A stretch of DNA of 64,000 nt from Micromonospora chalcea (GTDB lineage: Bacteria; Actinomycetota; Actinomycetes; Mycobacteriales; Micromonosporaceae). Shown in pieces: positions 51,317 through 60,800 of the stretch (positions are counted from its first letter, which is position 1; every line of letters starts with the position of its first letter). The position numbers and the translations under genes are program-made. The stretch is from contig NZ_MAGP01000024.1 in NCBI RefSeq assembly GCF_002926165.1, positions 51,876-115,875 of the forward strand, read 5' to 3'. A model generated the notes under the pieces. The model made no database searches. It had not been told where the DNA came from and was given only the letters and a program-made list of their open reading frames with translations.

Positions 51317-51966
51317 CCAGTTACGCCGACCTCGAACGGGAGATCGACCGGGGCACCCGGCCGGAGCTCCTCCGCGGCTGGGTGCTGGACGTGCTCGACG
51401 ACGTCGCCGAGGGGCGGCGGTCGCTGCGCGCGGTCCGGCACCCGCTCGGCTTCACCTGCCTGCCGGTGGAACGCGACGGCCCGGACGGCGTCTGCGTGCA
51501 CGCCTGGCCCGCCGACCCGCCGCCGGTGCGCCCGACCACCTCCACCATGCACTCGCACAGCTGGGACCTGCTCAGCCACGTGCTGCACGGCACCGTTCGC
51601 AACGAGCTGATCGAGGTCGACGACGCGCCGGCCGACCCGTCCTGGCGGGTCTACGAGGTGCGCAGCCTCGGCGAGGTGGACGAGATGGCCGCCACCGACC
51701 GGCTGGTCACCGCGATGACCGCCACCGTCGAGACGCACTCGGCCGGCGACTCGTACGCGCTGCGCGCCGGCGGCTTCCACACCTCGGAGGTCGACGCCGG
51801 CGAACCGGCGGTGACAGTGGCGCTCGGCCGGACCACTCCCGGCGCGTGCGACCTGAGCCTCGGCGCGGTGGACGGGCGCAGCCACCGGGTACGCCGGGAC
51901 CGATGCGACGCGGCGGAGACCGCGCGGATGGCGCGGCAGATCGCGCGACTGGTGGCACGGGGCTGA
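51313..51966 (+). CDS. Cupin-like protein of unknown function
   Basis: 217 aa. A metal-binding-looking centre STMHSHSWDLLSHVLHG (three His) is followed by beta strands RNELIEVDD, WRVYEVRSL and SYALRAGGFHTSEV. The order fits a cupin-type double-stranded beta-helix, with His residues near 78, 80 and 156. The catalytic role is not known. The start lies within the stop of the membrane-protein gene; the inositol-phosphatase-like gene follows 15 nt later. Confidence 0.6.
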   Translation: MTSYADLEREIDRGTRPELLRGWVLDVLDDVAEGRRSLRAVRHPLGFTCLPVERDGPDGVCVHAWPADPPPVRPTTSTMHSHSWDLLSHVLHGTVRNELIEVDDAPADPSWRVYEVRSLGEVDEMAATDRLVTAMTATVETHSAGDSYALRAGGFHTSEVDAGEPAVTVALGRTTPGACDLSLGAVDGRSHRVRRDRCDAAETARMARQIARLVARG

Positions 51967-51981
51967 CTGGCTGGAGGAGCC

Positions 51982-52884
51982 ATGGACGTGGAGCCGAGCA
52001 GAGGCGGGCCCGACCTGCGCGAGGCGCACCGGTTCGCGGTCGAGGCCGCCCAGGCGGCGGGCCGGCTGCTGCGCCGGGGCACCCGGGGGGAGGTGCACGC
52101 CCGGGCCAAGAACGACACCGGTGACCTGGTCACCGACCTCGACCTGGCCGCCGAGCGGCTGATCGTCGACCGGATCCGGGCCCGCTGGCCGGAGCACGGC
52201 GTGATCGCCGAGGAGGGCGGCGAGTACGCCCCGGACACCGCCTTCGCCTGGCTGGTCGACCCGCTCGACGGCACCAACAACGTGGCGATCGGGCTGCCCG
52301 CGTACGTGGTCGGGATCGCCCTGTGCGACAACGGCTCGCCGGTGCTCGGCGTGGTCCACGACCCGGTCGCCGGCCGTACGTGGTCGGCGGTGCGCGGCCG
52401 GGGCGCGTTCGTGCACGCCTCCGGCCCGGCCGCCCGTCCGCTGCGCCCCGCGCACCGCCCGGTGCCGGCCGCGCCGGTGCTGGCCTGGACCCAGGGGCAC
52501 GAGGTACGCCGCGACGACAGCACCGCCCGGGCGCTGAAGGTGGTGCTCGACACGACCGCCCGCCGGGTGCTGCAACTGTGGGCGCCGCTGCTGTCCTGGG
52601 TGATGCTGGCCCGCGGCGACATCGACGGCATCGTCGGCTACCGGCCCGAGGCGGTCGACCTGCCCGCCGGGATGCTGCTGGCCGTCGAAGCCGGCATGGC
52701 GGTACGCGCGCTCGACGGCGGCACGTTCGACGACAGGTACGGCTGCCCGGCGGACCGGCGCAGTTTCGTGGCCGGGCCGCCGGAGACCATCGACCGGCTG
52801 GTCAAGCTCGTCACCGCGGCACAGTGGATCGAGCCGCAGGTGCGCCGCCTCACTCCGGTCAGTCTCGGCTCGGTCGGCTGGTGA
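51982..52884 (+). CDS. Inositol monophosphatase-family protein
   Basis: 300 aa. Metal-site motifs: VIAEEGGEYA (Glu pair), WLVDPLDGTNNVAIGLP near residue 92 (D-P-L-D-G-T-x-N), and YRPEAVDLPAGMLLAVEAG near 220, where the usual WD-x-A-A-G is EAVDLPAG. The LDGTNN core is intact, so Mg-dependent phosphatase activity is likely; the substrate could be inositol phosphate, PAP or a nucleotide. It is third in the cassette 50312-52884, 15 nt after the cupin-like gene. Confidence 0.85.
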   Translation: MDVEPSRGGPDLREAHRFAVEAAQAAGRLLRRGTRGEVHARAKNDTGDLVTDLDLAAERLIVDRIRARWPEHGVIAEEGGEYAPDTAFAWLVDPLDGTNNVAIGLPAYVVGIALCDNGSPVLGVVHDPVAGRTWSAVRGRGAFVHASGPAARPLRPAHRPVPAAPVLAWTQGHEVRRDDSTARALKVVLDTTARRVLQLWAPLLSWVMLARGDIDGIVGYRPEAVDLPAGMLLAVEAGMAVRALDGGTFDDRYGCPADRRSFVAGPPETIDRLVKLVTAAQWIEPQVRRLTPVSLGSVGW

Positions 52885-52909
52885 GGCGTGATCCGCTAGC
52901 CTCGGCCGG

Positions 52910-53320
52910 ATGGCCGCCAGACAGCTCAAACTCGGGCTCCGGGTCCGCGACCTGGAGCGCTCGTACCGGCTCTACCGGCGACTCGGCTTCAAGGAGATCC
53001 CGAACGCCGGGCAGACGAACCTGCGCTACCTGACCTTCGGCCACACCTGGCTGATCCTGTCCGACCTGCACCGCCACGGCCACCACAACGCGCAGCGGGA
53101 ACGTGCGGTCAAGGCCGGGCCGCCGGGGCTCGGCGTCGTGCTCACGGTGCCCACCGAGGATCTGGACGCCACGTACGCGCTGTGGCGCGGCGAGGGGCTG
53201 CCGGTCACGCTGGAGCCCGAGGACGTGGGCTGGGCCCGGATCTTCTACGGGCTCGACCCGGACGGCTACGAGGTCATGTTCGAGCAGTTCCACCCGCCGG
53301 CGCGCGCCGCCGGCTCCTGA
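52910..53320 (+). CDS. VOC (glyoxalase/bleomycin-resistance) family protein
   Basis: 136 aa. The first beta-alpha-beta-beta-beta unit is LKLGLRVRDLERSYRLYRRL with RYLTFGHTWLILS, the second GLGVVLTVPTEDLDATYALW with EVMFEQFHPP. One Glu (EVMFEQ) and a His-rich loop (HRHGHHN) could bind metal. TAGCCT (52897-52902) is 7 nt before ATG. Substrate unknown. Confidence 0.85.
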   Translation: MAARQLKLGLRVRDLERSYRLYRRLGFKEIPNAGQTNLRYLTFGHTWLILSDLHRHGHHNAQRERAVKAGPPGLGVVLTVPTEDLDATYALWRGEGLPVTLEPEDVGWARIFYGLDPDGYEVMFEQFHPPARAAGS

Positions 53321-53334
53321 CGTGCCGCGGCGGG

Positions 53335-54111
53335 TCAGGCGACCGGACGCGACGGCGCCCGTGCGGCCAGGAAGTCGGGCCAGGTCCGCACGCCTCGCGT
53401 CGCGCCGGGCCGGGCGAGGTTCGCGCCGTCCCGGTACGCCCGGCCCGCCCGCCCGGGGATGCGGACCGGCAGCCGCGCCCGGCGCTTCCCGGTGGCCGCC
53501 AGGTAGCCGGTCAGCAGTTCCCCGATGCCGTACGTGTGCGGCCCGGCCAGGTCCGGCACCAGCCCCGCGGGCGCACCAAGCGTCAGCTCGGCGAGCCGCG
53601 CCGCCACCTCGGCGGCGTCGACCGGCTCCAGCCGCAGCCCGCCCGGCACCGGCGCCACCGGCAGCCGGGTCATCGCCGTCAGCATGGTCAGCACCAGGTC
53701 GTGCACCTGCGCGGCGCGCAGCACCGTCCACGGGATGCCGGAGCCGGTCACCGCGCGTTCGGCGTCGAGCTTGGACCGGATCCAGGCCAGCGGCACCCGG
53801 TCGGCGCCGGTCACGGAGATGTGCACCAGGTGCGCCACACCGGCCCGGTGCGCGGCGCGGGCCAGGTGGGCGGTGGCGCGGTCGTCGCCCTTCGCGCCGC
53901 CGGCCAGATGCAGCACCGTGGACACCCCGCGCAGAGCGGGGCCGAGGTCGGCGCCGGTGAGCAGGTCGGCGGTCACGTGGGTGACGCCGTCGCCGGACCG
54001 TCCGCCGCGCCGGCTGAGCACCCGCACGGGGTGCCCGGCGGCGCGCAGCAGCGGCACGACGTGCCGGCCGATCGTGCCGGTGCCGCCGGTGACCAGAATG
54101 GGTGCGTTCAT
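53335..54111 (-). CDS. NAD(P)-binding epimerase/NmrA-like (COE-type) protein
   Basis: 258 aa. The N-terminal PILVTGGTGTIGRHVVPLL (split by a turn) gives GxxGxxG, then VLSRRG (NADP-like), VLHLAGGAKGD and LVHISVTGADRVP. It is an atypical SDR without YxxxK in the usual place. SDR/epimerase genes like this belong to the COE group that ECF41 sigma factors control, and the facing gene is an ECF41 sigma factor. SD GGGAGGA. A promoter element TGTCACA lies upstream on its strand. Confidence 0.88.
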   Translation of the reverse strand: MNAPILVTGGTGTIGRHVVPLLRAAGHPVRVLSRRGGRSGDGVTHVTADLLTGADLGPALRGVSTVLHLAGGAKGDDRATAHLARAAHRAGVAHLVHISVTGADRVPLAWIRSKLDAERAVTGSGIPWTVLRAAQVHDLVLTMLTAMTRLPVAPVPGGLRLEPVDAAEVAARLAELTLGAPAGLVPDLAGPHTYGIGELLTGYLAATGKRRARLPVRIPGRAGRAYRDGANLARPGATRGVRTWPDFLAARAPSRPVA

Positions 54112-54143
54112 CGTCGTCCTCCCGTTGTCGGTGCTGCCACGTC

Positions 54144-54170
54144 GACCCGCGCCGGCCCGCAGGTGTGACA
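54144..54170 (-). promoter_or_regulatory. ECF41-like promoter for the COE gene
   Basis: On the minus strand TGTCACA (54170-54164), a 16-nt spacer, then GGTC (54147-54144). As I recall, ECF41 sigma factors use TGTCACA about 16 nt before CGTC, so only one base differs. It points at the NmrA-like gene, the expected target. Confidence 0.6.
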
Positions 54171-54249
54171 GGTGTGAGCGCCGTCACGTCCGGTCACGTC
54201 GGCGGTCCCCGGCGGGTCGAGACGGTGTGCGGGAGGGGAGGCTCAGGTG

Positions 54250-55115
54250 ATGGACACCGGGCTGGCGGAGCGGTTCGAGCTGGAGCGGCCGCGGCTGCGG
54301 GCGGTGGCGTACCGGCTGCTCGGGTCGCTCACCGACGCCGAGGACGCCGTGCAGGAGACCTGGCTGCGGTTGTCCCGTACCGACCCGGCCACCGTGGACA
54401 ACCTGGACGCCTGGCTCACCACAGTGGTCGCCCGGGTCAGCCTGAACACGCTGCGGTCCCGAGCCGCCCGCCGGGAGGACCCGCTCGACGTACGCCTGCC
54501 CGACCCGGTGGTGGACACGGGCGCCGACGACCCGGCGCACGCCGCGGTGCTCGCCGACTCGGTGGGGCTGGCGTTGCTCGTGGTGCTGGACACGCTGAGC
54601 CCGGCCGAGCGGCTCGCGTTCGTGCTGCACGACATGTTCGGGGTGCCGTTCGACGAGATCGGACCGCTCGTCGACCGCTCACCGGCGGCGGCCCGGCAGC
54701 TCGCCAGCCGGGCCCGCCGCCGGGTACGCGGACAGGCGCCCACCCCCGATCCCGACCTGACCCGGCAGCGGGCGTGGTGGACGCCTTCCTCGCCGCCGCC
54801 CGCGACGGTGACCTCGACGCGCTGATCGCGGTGCTGCACCCGGACGTGGTGCTGCGCTCCGACGCCGGGACCGCCCGCGCCCGGCACACGGTCGTGCTCA
54901 CCGGCGCGAAGACGGCGGCGGCGCAGGCCACCACGTTCGGGCGGCTGTTCCCGCACGCCCGGCCGGTGCTGGTCAACGGCGCCGCCGGGGTGCTGGTGAG
55001 CGCCGGGGACCGCCCGCTGTCGGTGATGGCGTTCACCGTCACCGGCGGACGGATCGCCGCCGTGGACGTGATCGCGGACCCGCGCCGGCTGGCCGCGCTC
55101 GGCCTCACCGGCTGA
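54250..55115 (+). pseudogene. ECF41-type sigma factor with SnoaL-like extension, frameshifted
   Basis: SD GGGAGGGGAGG, ATG 54250. Sigma-2 (FELERPRLRAVAYRLLGSL, DAVQETWLRLSR) and sigma-4 (DTLSPAERLAFVLHDMF, VPFDEIGPLVDRSPAAARQL) are intact to about 54770. There the frame must drop back by one base to continue VVDAFLAAARDGDLDAL, the SnoaL-like C-terminal domain, ending at 55115. Without the shift the first frame runs to 54825 with an unrelated tail (WWTPSSPPPAT). One missing G in GCGTGGTGG near 54771-54776 explains it. ECF41 factors need this extension for control. It could be a sequencing error, a pseudogene or a truncated, deregulated factor. Confidence 0.75.
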
Positions 55116-55174
55116 CCGTGCTCGGTCACGCCGGCTGACCCGGAACCGCGTCGGTCGACCAGCGCCAGGTGGGC

Positions 55175-56074
55175 TCAGTCGGTCAGGACCAGGTTGGCCA
55201 TGTCGACCACCGGCCGGAAACCCAGCCCGGCGTAGAGCCGGTTCGACACCGGGTTGGCCTGGTCGGTGAACAGGCACACCCGCGCGCCCTCGGCGGTGAG
55301 CAGCCGGCTGACCTCGGCGACCGCGTTGCCGGCCCAGCCGCGTCCGCGCTGCTCCGGCGGCGTGTAGACCGGCCCGACGCGGGCCACGCCGAACGACGGC
55401 GGGTTGGCGGCGGTCAGGTGCACCGGGCGGCCCGACCCGTCGGTCCAGAACCAGACCCGGCCGTCCCGGATGCGGCGCAGCAGCTCGGCGCGGTCGGGCG
55501 TCTCGTGCGCGCTCGTGCCGTGCGGGCGGCCCGCCTGCTCGTCGGCGTCGGCCGTGAACGCGGCGAACCACGCGGCGACCAGGTCGACCTCGTCCGGCCC
55601 GGCGGCCCGCAACGCGCCCGGCGCCGGCGCGGGCGGCGTGAGGCGGTCGAGCACGTGCAGCCGGGTGTGCTGGGCGACCTCGACCCGGCCGCCGTCGAGC
55701 CGTGCCACCTCCTCGGCGCAGGCGCGCGCGGCGGGCAGCGCGCCGTTCACCGCCCGGACCCGCTCGCCGCGCCGGTGCCACGCGCGGGCCAGCGCCACGG
55801 CGGCCTCCGGCGGCATCGGCAGCAGGAACGCCGGTCGCGGCGGGAACGGCGCGGTACGCATCGCGGCGCCGACCACCGCCCCGGAGGCGTCCCGCACCAC
55901 CAGCCACCAGTCGTCCTCGGGCAGCGCCACGCCCTCGGCGCGACGGGCCGCCATCCGGCGCGTGACGCTGGCGACGACGGTGCTCACCACCGGGTCGGCG
56001 GCCAGGTACGACTCGGCGGCGGCGAGGAACTCGTCCGGGTCGGTGCAGAAGCGCAGGGTGGGATCGGCGGTCAT
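55175..56074 (-). CDS. GNAT-family N-acetyltransferase
   Basis: 299 aa. The N-terminal half is a degenerate GNAT-like domain. The C-terminal half has RVGPVYTPPEQRGRGWAGNA (acetyl-CoA pyrophosphate loop, R-x-x-G-x-G/A) and RLYAGLGFRPV. On the minus strand TACCGT (56086-56081) ends 6 nt before ATG. Acceptor unknown. Confidence 0.85.
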   Translation of the reverse strand: MTADPTLRFCTDPDEFLAAAESYLAADPVVSTVVASVTRRMAARRAEGVALPEDDWWLVVRDASGAVVGAAMRTAPFPPRPAFLLPMPPEAAVALARAWHRRGERVRAVNGALPAARACAEEVARLDGGRVEVAQHTRLHVLDRLTPPAPAPGALRAAGPDEVDLVAAWFAAFTADADEQAGRPHGTSAHETPDRAELLRRIRDGRVWFWTDGSGRPVHLTAANPPSFGVARVGPVYTPPEQRGRGWAGNAVAEVSRLLTAEGARVCLFTDQANPVSNRLYAGLGFRPVVDMANLVLTD

Positions 56075-56130
56075 GCGGGCACGGTAGCCACCGTCCGCGG
56101 CCGGGCCGTAGCGGTTTTCCCGCCCCCGGG

Positions 56131-56454
56131 TCAGGGGGCGATGCGCAGCCGGCGGATGTGGGTGTGGTCGTACTCCTCGAACCGGAACCGCAGCCCGGCG
56201 AAGGGGCTGCCGGGGAAGTCGCCGCTGATCGTGGCGGTCACGACCGTCCCGGCGGGTGTCTGCTCGACGTCGGTGATCTCGTACGACACCAGCGGCGTGC
56301 CGTCGCGCCAGGCGCGGATCTCCCCGATCCCGCGGTGGGTGCGGCCCTCGTCCTCGACCACCGCGTCGTCGGCGAACAACGCGAGCCAGGGCTCCTTGTC
56401 GGCCTGGCCGGCGAGCGCGAAGTAGCGGCGGACGATCTCGGGCGGGTTGCTCAT
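56131..56454 (-). CDS. SnoaL-like (NTF2-fold) protein
   Basis: 107 aa. VRRYFALAGQADKEPWLALF and DAVVEDEGRTHRGIGEIRAW are the cone-shaped NTF2 fold's helices and first strands; FRFEEYDHTHIRRLRI closes it. Function unknown; family members bind small hydrophobic ligands. On the minus strand TAACAT (56467-56462) is 7 nt before ATG. Confidence 0.82.
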   Translation of the reverse strand: MSNPPEIVRRYFALAGQADKEPWLALFADDAVVEDEGRTHRGIGEIRAWRDGTPLVSYEITDVEQTPAGTVVTATISGDFPGSPFAGLRFRFEEYDHTHIRRLRIAP

Positions 56455-56464
56455 GGACGCGATG

Positions 56465-57697
56465 TTAGGCGCCGGGACCGACGAGAAGCGCCGTGACGGT
56501 GGCGGTGGTGGCGAGCACGGCCAGCGCGGCGCTGGTCGCCACGAACCGGCCCAGCGGCACGGCCACCCCGGCGGCCCGGCAGCGCTCGTACCAGATCAGT
56601 GTCGCCAGCGACGCCCACGGCGTGGCCAGCGGGCCCACGTTCGTGCCGATCAGCAGCGCCAGCAACTGGGTGTGCCGGTCGGCCGCGATCACCGCCTCGC
56701 CGGCCAGGTACGCGGGCAGGTTGTTCACCGCGTTGCTGAACAGCGCGCCGACCGCGCCCGCCCGCAGCGCGCCCTCAGCGCCCGGGTCGGTGCCGATGAG
56801 CGTGCCCATCACGGAGTCCAGGCCGTACCGGCCGATGGTCTGCACCACCAGGAACAGCCCGGTCACGAACACCAGCAGCCGCCACGGCACCAGCGCGAGC
56901 CGCAACCGGTGCCGGGCCCGTACCGCGAAGCCGGCGACCAGGATCGCGGCGGCCACCCCGGAGGCGACGCCGATCTCCACCCCGGCGAGGATCCCGGCGA
57001 CGAACAGCAGGCAGGCGGCGAGCGCGGTGCGGTAGAGCACCCGGTCCGGCGGCACGTACGGCGGCGGCGGGTCGAACGGGTCGGCCCCGGCGCGCGCCGG
57101 ACGCCAGTACCACCACCACAGCAGCAGCGCGGTGACCGCCACGGCGACCAGCTGCGGCCACCACATCCGGGCCGCCCACGGCACCGGGTCCAGGTCGACC
57201 CGGTCGCTGGCCAGGATGTTCGTCAGGTTGGACACCGGCAGCAGCAGGCTCGCCGTGTTCGCCAGCCACACGGTGGTCATGGCCAGCGGCGTCGGCGGCA
57301 CGTTCAGCGCCCGGGCCAGCGCGATCATCACCGGCGTGAGCAGCACCGCCGTGGTGTCCAGGTTGAGCGCGATGGTGGTCACCGAGGCGAAGCCGACGCA
57401 GAGCCAGAACAGGGCCCGGAAACTGCCCCGCGCGGTCACCGCCACCCGGGTCGCGAGCGCGTCGAACACCCCGGCCACAGCGGTCAGCTCGGCCAGCACC
57501 ACCACCGTGCCGAGGAAGATCAGGATCGGGATGATCCGCCGCATCGTGCCCTCGGCGTCGGCGCGCGGCAGCAGCCCGGTGAGCACGCACACCAGCCCGA
57601 CCGCGGCCAGGCCGATCGCGATCCAGTCCAGCACGTGCAGGCGGCCCCAGCGGGAACGGTCGGGCACGGCGTTCGGCGGATCGCCGGGGGTCTCCAC
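56465..57697 (-). CDS. SLC13/ArsB-type anion permease
   Basis: 410 aa from GTG 57697, about 11 TM helices. Family patterns: helices II-III ALNLDTTAVLLTPVMIALA, NTASLLLPVSNLTNIL near residue 130, and the symmetrical second-half NAVNNLPAYLAGEAV near 320 with GTNVGPLATPWASLATLIW. The SNLTN and NAVNNLP hairpins are the substrate-binding loops of ArsB/NhaD-like carriers. Arsenite, sodium or dicarboxylate are all possible. The start is uncertain: GTG 57697 lacks an SD, and the reading frame is open for 42 more codons upstream, overlapping the divergent gene's leader. Confidence 0.85.
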   Translation of the reverse strand: METPGDPPNAVPDRSRWGRLHVLDWIAIGLAAVGLVCVLTGLLPRADAEGTMRRIIPILIFLGTVVVLAELTAVAGVFDALATRVAVTARGSFRALFWLCVGFASVTTIALNLDTTAVLLTPVMIALARALNVPPTPLAMTTVWLANTASLLLPVSNLTNILASDRVDLDPVPWAARMWWPQLVAVAVTALLLWWWYWRPARAGADPFDPPPPYVPPDRVLYRTALAACLLFVAGILAGVEIGVASGVAAAILVAGFAVRARHRLRLALVPWRLLVFVTGLFLVVQTIGRYGLDSVMGTLIGTDPGAEGALRAGAVGALFSNAVNNLPAYLAGEAVIAADRHTQLLALLIGTNVGPLATPWASLATLIWYERCRAAGVAVPLGRFVATSAALAVLATTATVTALLVGPGA

Positions 57698-57805
57698 GAG
57701 TGATGATCCTCGCACATGCGGGCGTGGCGGCAGGAGCCCGACGCGGGCCCGATCCGGGCTGCCGAGGGTGTCGATCTGTTGACCGTCGGTGGCCATAATG
57801 ACCAC

Positions 57806-60800
57806 GTGGCTGTAGGCGCGCACCCCACCCGGTCCGACCGCCCCATCGACTTCTTCATCAGTTACTCACCGGCCGACGAACGCTGGGCGACGTGGCTGGC
57901 GTGGGAGTTCGAGGCGGCCGGCTATCGCACACTGCTGCAGGCGTGGGACTTCGTGGCCGGCACCAACTTCATCGACTTCATGGACCGCGGCGTCCGCGAG
58001 GCCGAGGTCGTGGTGGCGGTGCTGTCCGAACGCTACCTGCACTCCACGTACGGCAAGCTGGAGTGGCAGGCCGCGCTGCGCGCCGACCCCGACGGCACCG
58101 GAAACAAGCTCGTCACGGTACGCGTCGAGGACTGCCCGATCGACGGGCTGCTCGCCACCATCACCTATGTGGACCTGGTCGGTGTGGACGACCCGGCGCA
58201 GGCCCGCAACCGGGTGCTCGACCGCATCCGGGAGGCGCTCGACGGCCGGGCCAAACCGATGCGGCAGCCGGCGTTCCCGCACCACCCGGCAGACCCGCAC
58301 GGGGTGCTCGCCGCGCCCGCCGCCGGAGCGCCCGCGCCGCGCCGCGCCCGGCGTACCCCGATCAACCCGCCGCCGTTCCCGCCGGCCGCGGTGGCGCCGC
58401 CGACCGCCCGGGACACCGTCACCGTGCTCCAGGTCGCCGGGCCGCGCTTCGGCCGGGGCGTGATCACCCCCGGCGCGCCGGTCACCCCCGGCGAGGTGCA
58501 GGAACACCTGATGGGTGACCTCACGCTGCTGATGAACGACGGCGTGCCCCGGCCGGACCTGCTCGTCGTCGCCGGCAACCTGACCGAGTCGGGCAGCCCG
58601 CGCGAGTTCTCCGACGCGCTGAGCTTCCTCACCGGCCTGCGGGTGCTGCTCGGGCTGGAGCCGCACCGCCTGATCGTGGTGCCCGGCCCGCGCGACGTGA
58701 CGATGGCCGCGTGCCGCGCGTACTTCGCGACCTGCGAGGCCGACGACGTCGACCCGCAGCCGCCGTTCTGGCCGAAGTGGCGGCACTACGCGCGCCTGTT
58801 CGACGACCTCTACCAGGGCCTCGAGGACCGGATCTTCGACAGCGAGCAGCCCTGGACGCTGTTCCCCGTCCCGGACCTGCGGGTGGTGGTGGCCGGGCTG
58901 AACTCCACCATCGCCATCACCCACCGCGAGGAGGACCGGTACGGCTTCCTCGGCGAGGCGCAGTCCAGCTGGTTCGCCCAGCGGCTGCGCCACTACCAGC
59001 AGTCCGGCTGGCTGCGGCTGGGCGCGATGGCGCACGCGCCGGGGGCGCGCAGCCCGTACGCCGACGAGGTGCCGCCGGATCCGGTGTCGCTGCGCGACCG
59101 CGGCGCGGTCAACCGGCTGGTCGGCCCGATGCTCAACCTGCTGCTCTCCGACGCCGCGCCGTCGGCCCGGGTCGACCCGGTGGTGCCGCTGGCCGCCGCG
59201 CCCCGCGACGGCCGGGCGCAGGTGCTGCGGCTCGGCGGCGACGGGATGACCCGCTGGGTGCTCGGCCGCGACGACCGCCTCGACTCCGGGGCGCTGACGG
59301 CGGTGAACTGGCCGCACGCCGAGGCGACGTTCGGCGCGGCCGGCCCGGCCCAGGTGCCCGACCCGCGCCGCCCGGTCGCCGTCGAGGGGGCCACCCAGGG
59401 CGTGGCGGTCACCGCCGCCCCGGTGCAGCGCCTGCTGGACCGGCTCGCCGAGGTCTGCGAGGCCCGCTACGACCGGGTGGTGGTACGCCGCGTCGACACC
59501 GACCCGCCGCACCTCTACATCAGCTACCGCTCCGACGGCGTGGTCCGCCAGCAGCGCGTCGGCGCGCACGTGGGCACCCCCACCGCCGCCGACGTGGACG
59601 TCTTCGCCCGCCGGGTGCACGCCACCGATCCGGACATCGCCTCCGAACTGGTCTACGACGGTGACCGGGTGCCGCGCGGGCTGGCCGAGGAGGCGCAACG
59701 CCGGGGCGTGCGCGTGCTGCACCTGACCGAGTTCCAGGGCCTGCTCGACCTGCGTGACTACGTCGCGGCGCAGACCGCCCGGCTGCAGGCCGACCGCCTC
59801 TACCCGCCCGGGCAGTACGTGCCGCAGCGCTACCGCCATCTCGTCGGCGCCGACCAGCGCGTGCGCGACGACGTGGTGGACGAGCTGCTGGAGACCGTCT
59901 CCGCCCCGGACGGCCGGTTCGTGCTGGTGCTCGGCGACTTCGGCCGCGGCAAGACGTTCGCGCTGCGCGAGGTGGCCCGGCGGCTGCCCACCGCCGCGCC
60001 CGACCTGATCCCGATCCTGGTGGAGCTGCGCGCGCTGGACAAGGCACACTCCGTCGACGGCCTGGTCGCCGCGCACCTGGCCAACCACGGCGAGCAGGTG
60101 ATCGACCTCAAGGCGTTCCGCTACATGCTGCGCCAGGGCCGCATCGTGCTGCTCTTCGACGGGTTCGACGAGCTGGTCGCCCGGGTCACGTACGACCGGG
60201 CGGCCGACCACCTGGAGACGCTGCTGCAGGCCGCCGAGGGCAACGCGAAGATCGTGGTGAGCAGCCGGACCCAGCACTTCAAGACCAACTCGCAGGTGCT
60301 GACCGCGCTCGGCGAACGGGTCGGCCTGCTGCCGCACCGGCGCGTGCTCGCCGTGGAGGACTTCACCCCCGGGCAGATCGAGGCGTTCCTGCGCAACCGG
60401 TACGGCGGCGACGAGCGGGCCGCCCGCGAACGGATGGACCTGCTGGCCGGCGTGAAGGACCTGCTCGGTCTCTCCCGCAACCCGCGCATGCTCGGCTTCA
60501 TCGCCAACCTCGACGAGGGGCGCCTCGCCGCGGTCGCCGGCGCGGGTGGCACGTTCAGCGCCGCCGCGCTGTACCGGGAGATCCTGGAGTCCTGGCTGGA
60601 CTTCGAGGAGCGCCGCACCCAGGGCATCCCCGGCGCGCCGGTGAGCCTGCGCCGCCCCGAGCTGTGGCAGGCGGTGAGCCGGCTGGCGTTCCAGCTCTGG
60701 GAAAGCGGCGAGGCGTACCTGCGGCTGGCCGAGCTGGCCGAGTCCACCGGCCAGCTCGCCGGCCGGGCCGACTCGCGGCTGTCCGGCCCGCAGGCGGCGC

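Noticed and set aside
54760..54790. Programmed -1 ribosomal frameshift in the ECF41 gene
   Set aside because: No X-XXY-YYZ slippery heptamer is present at the junction; a deletion or sequencing error is simpler.
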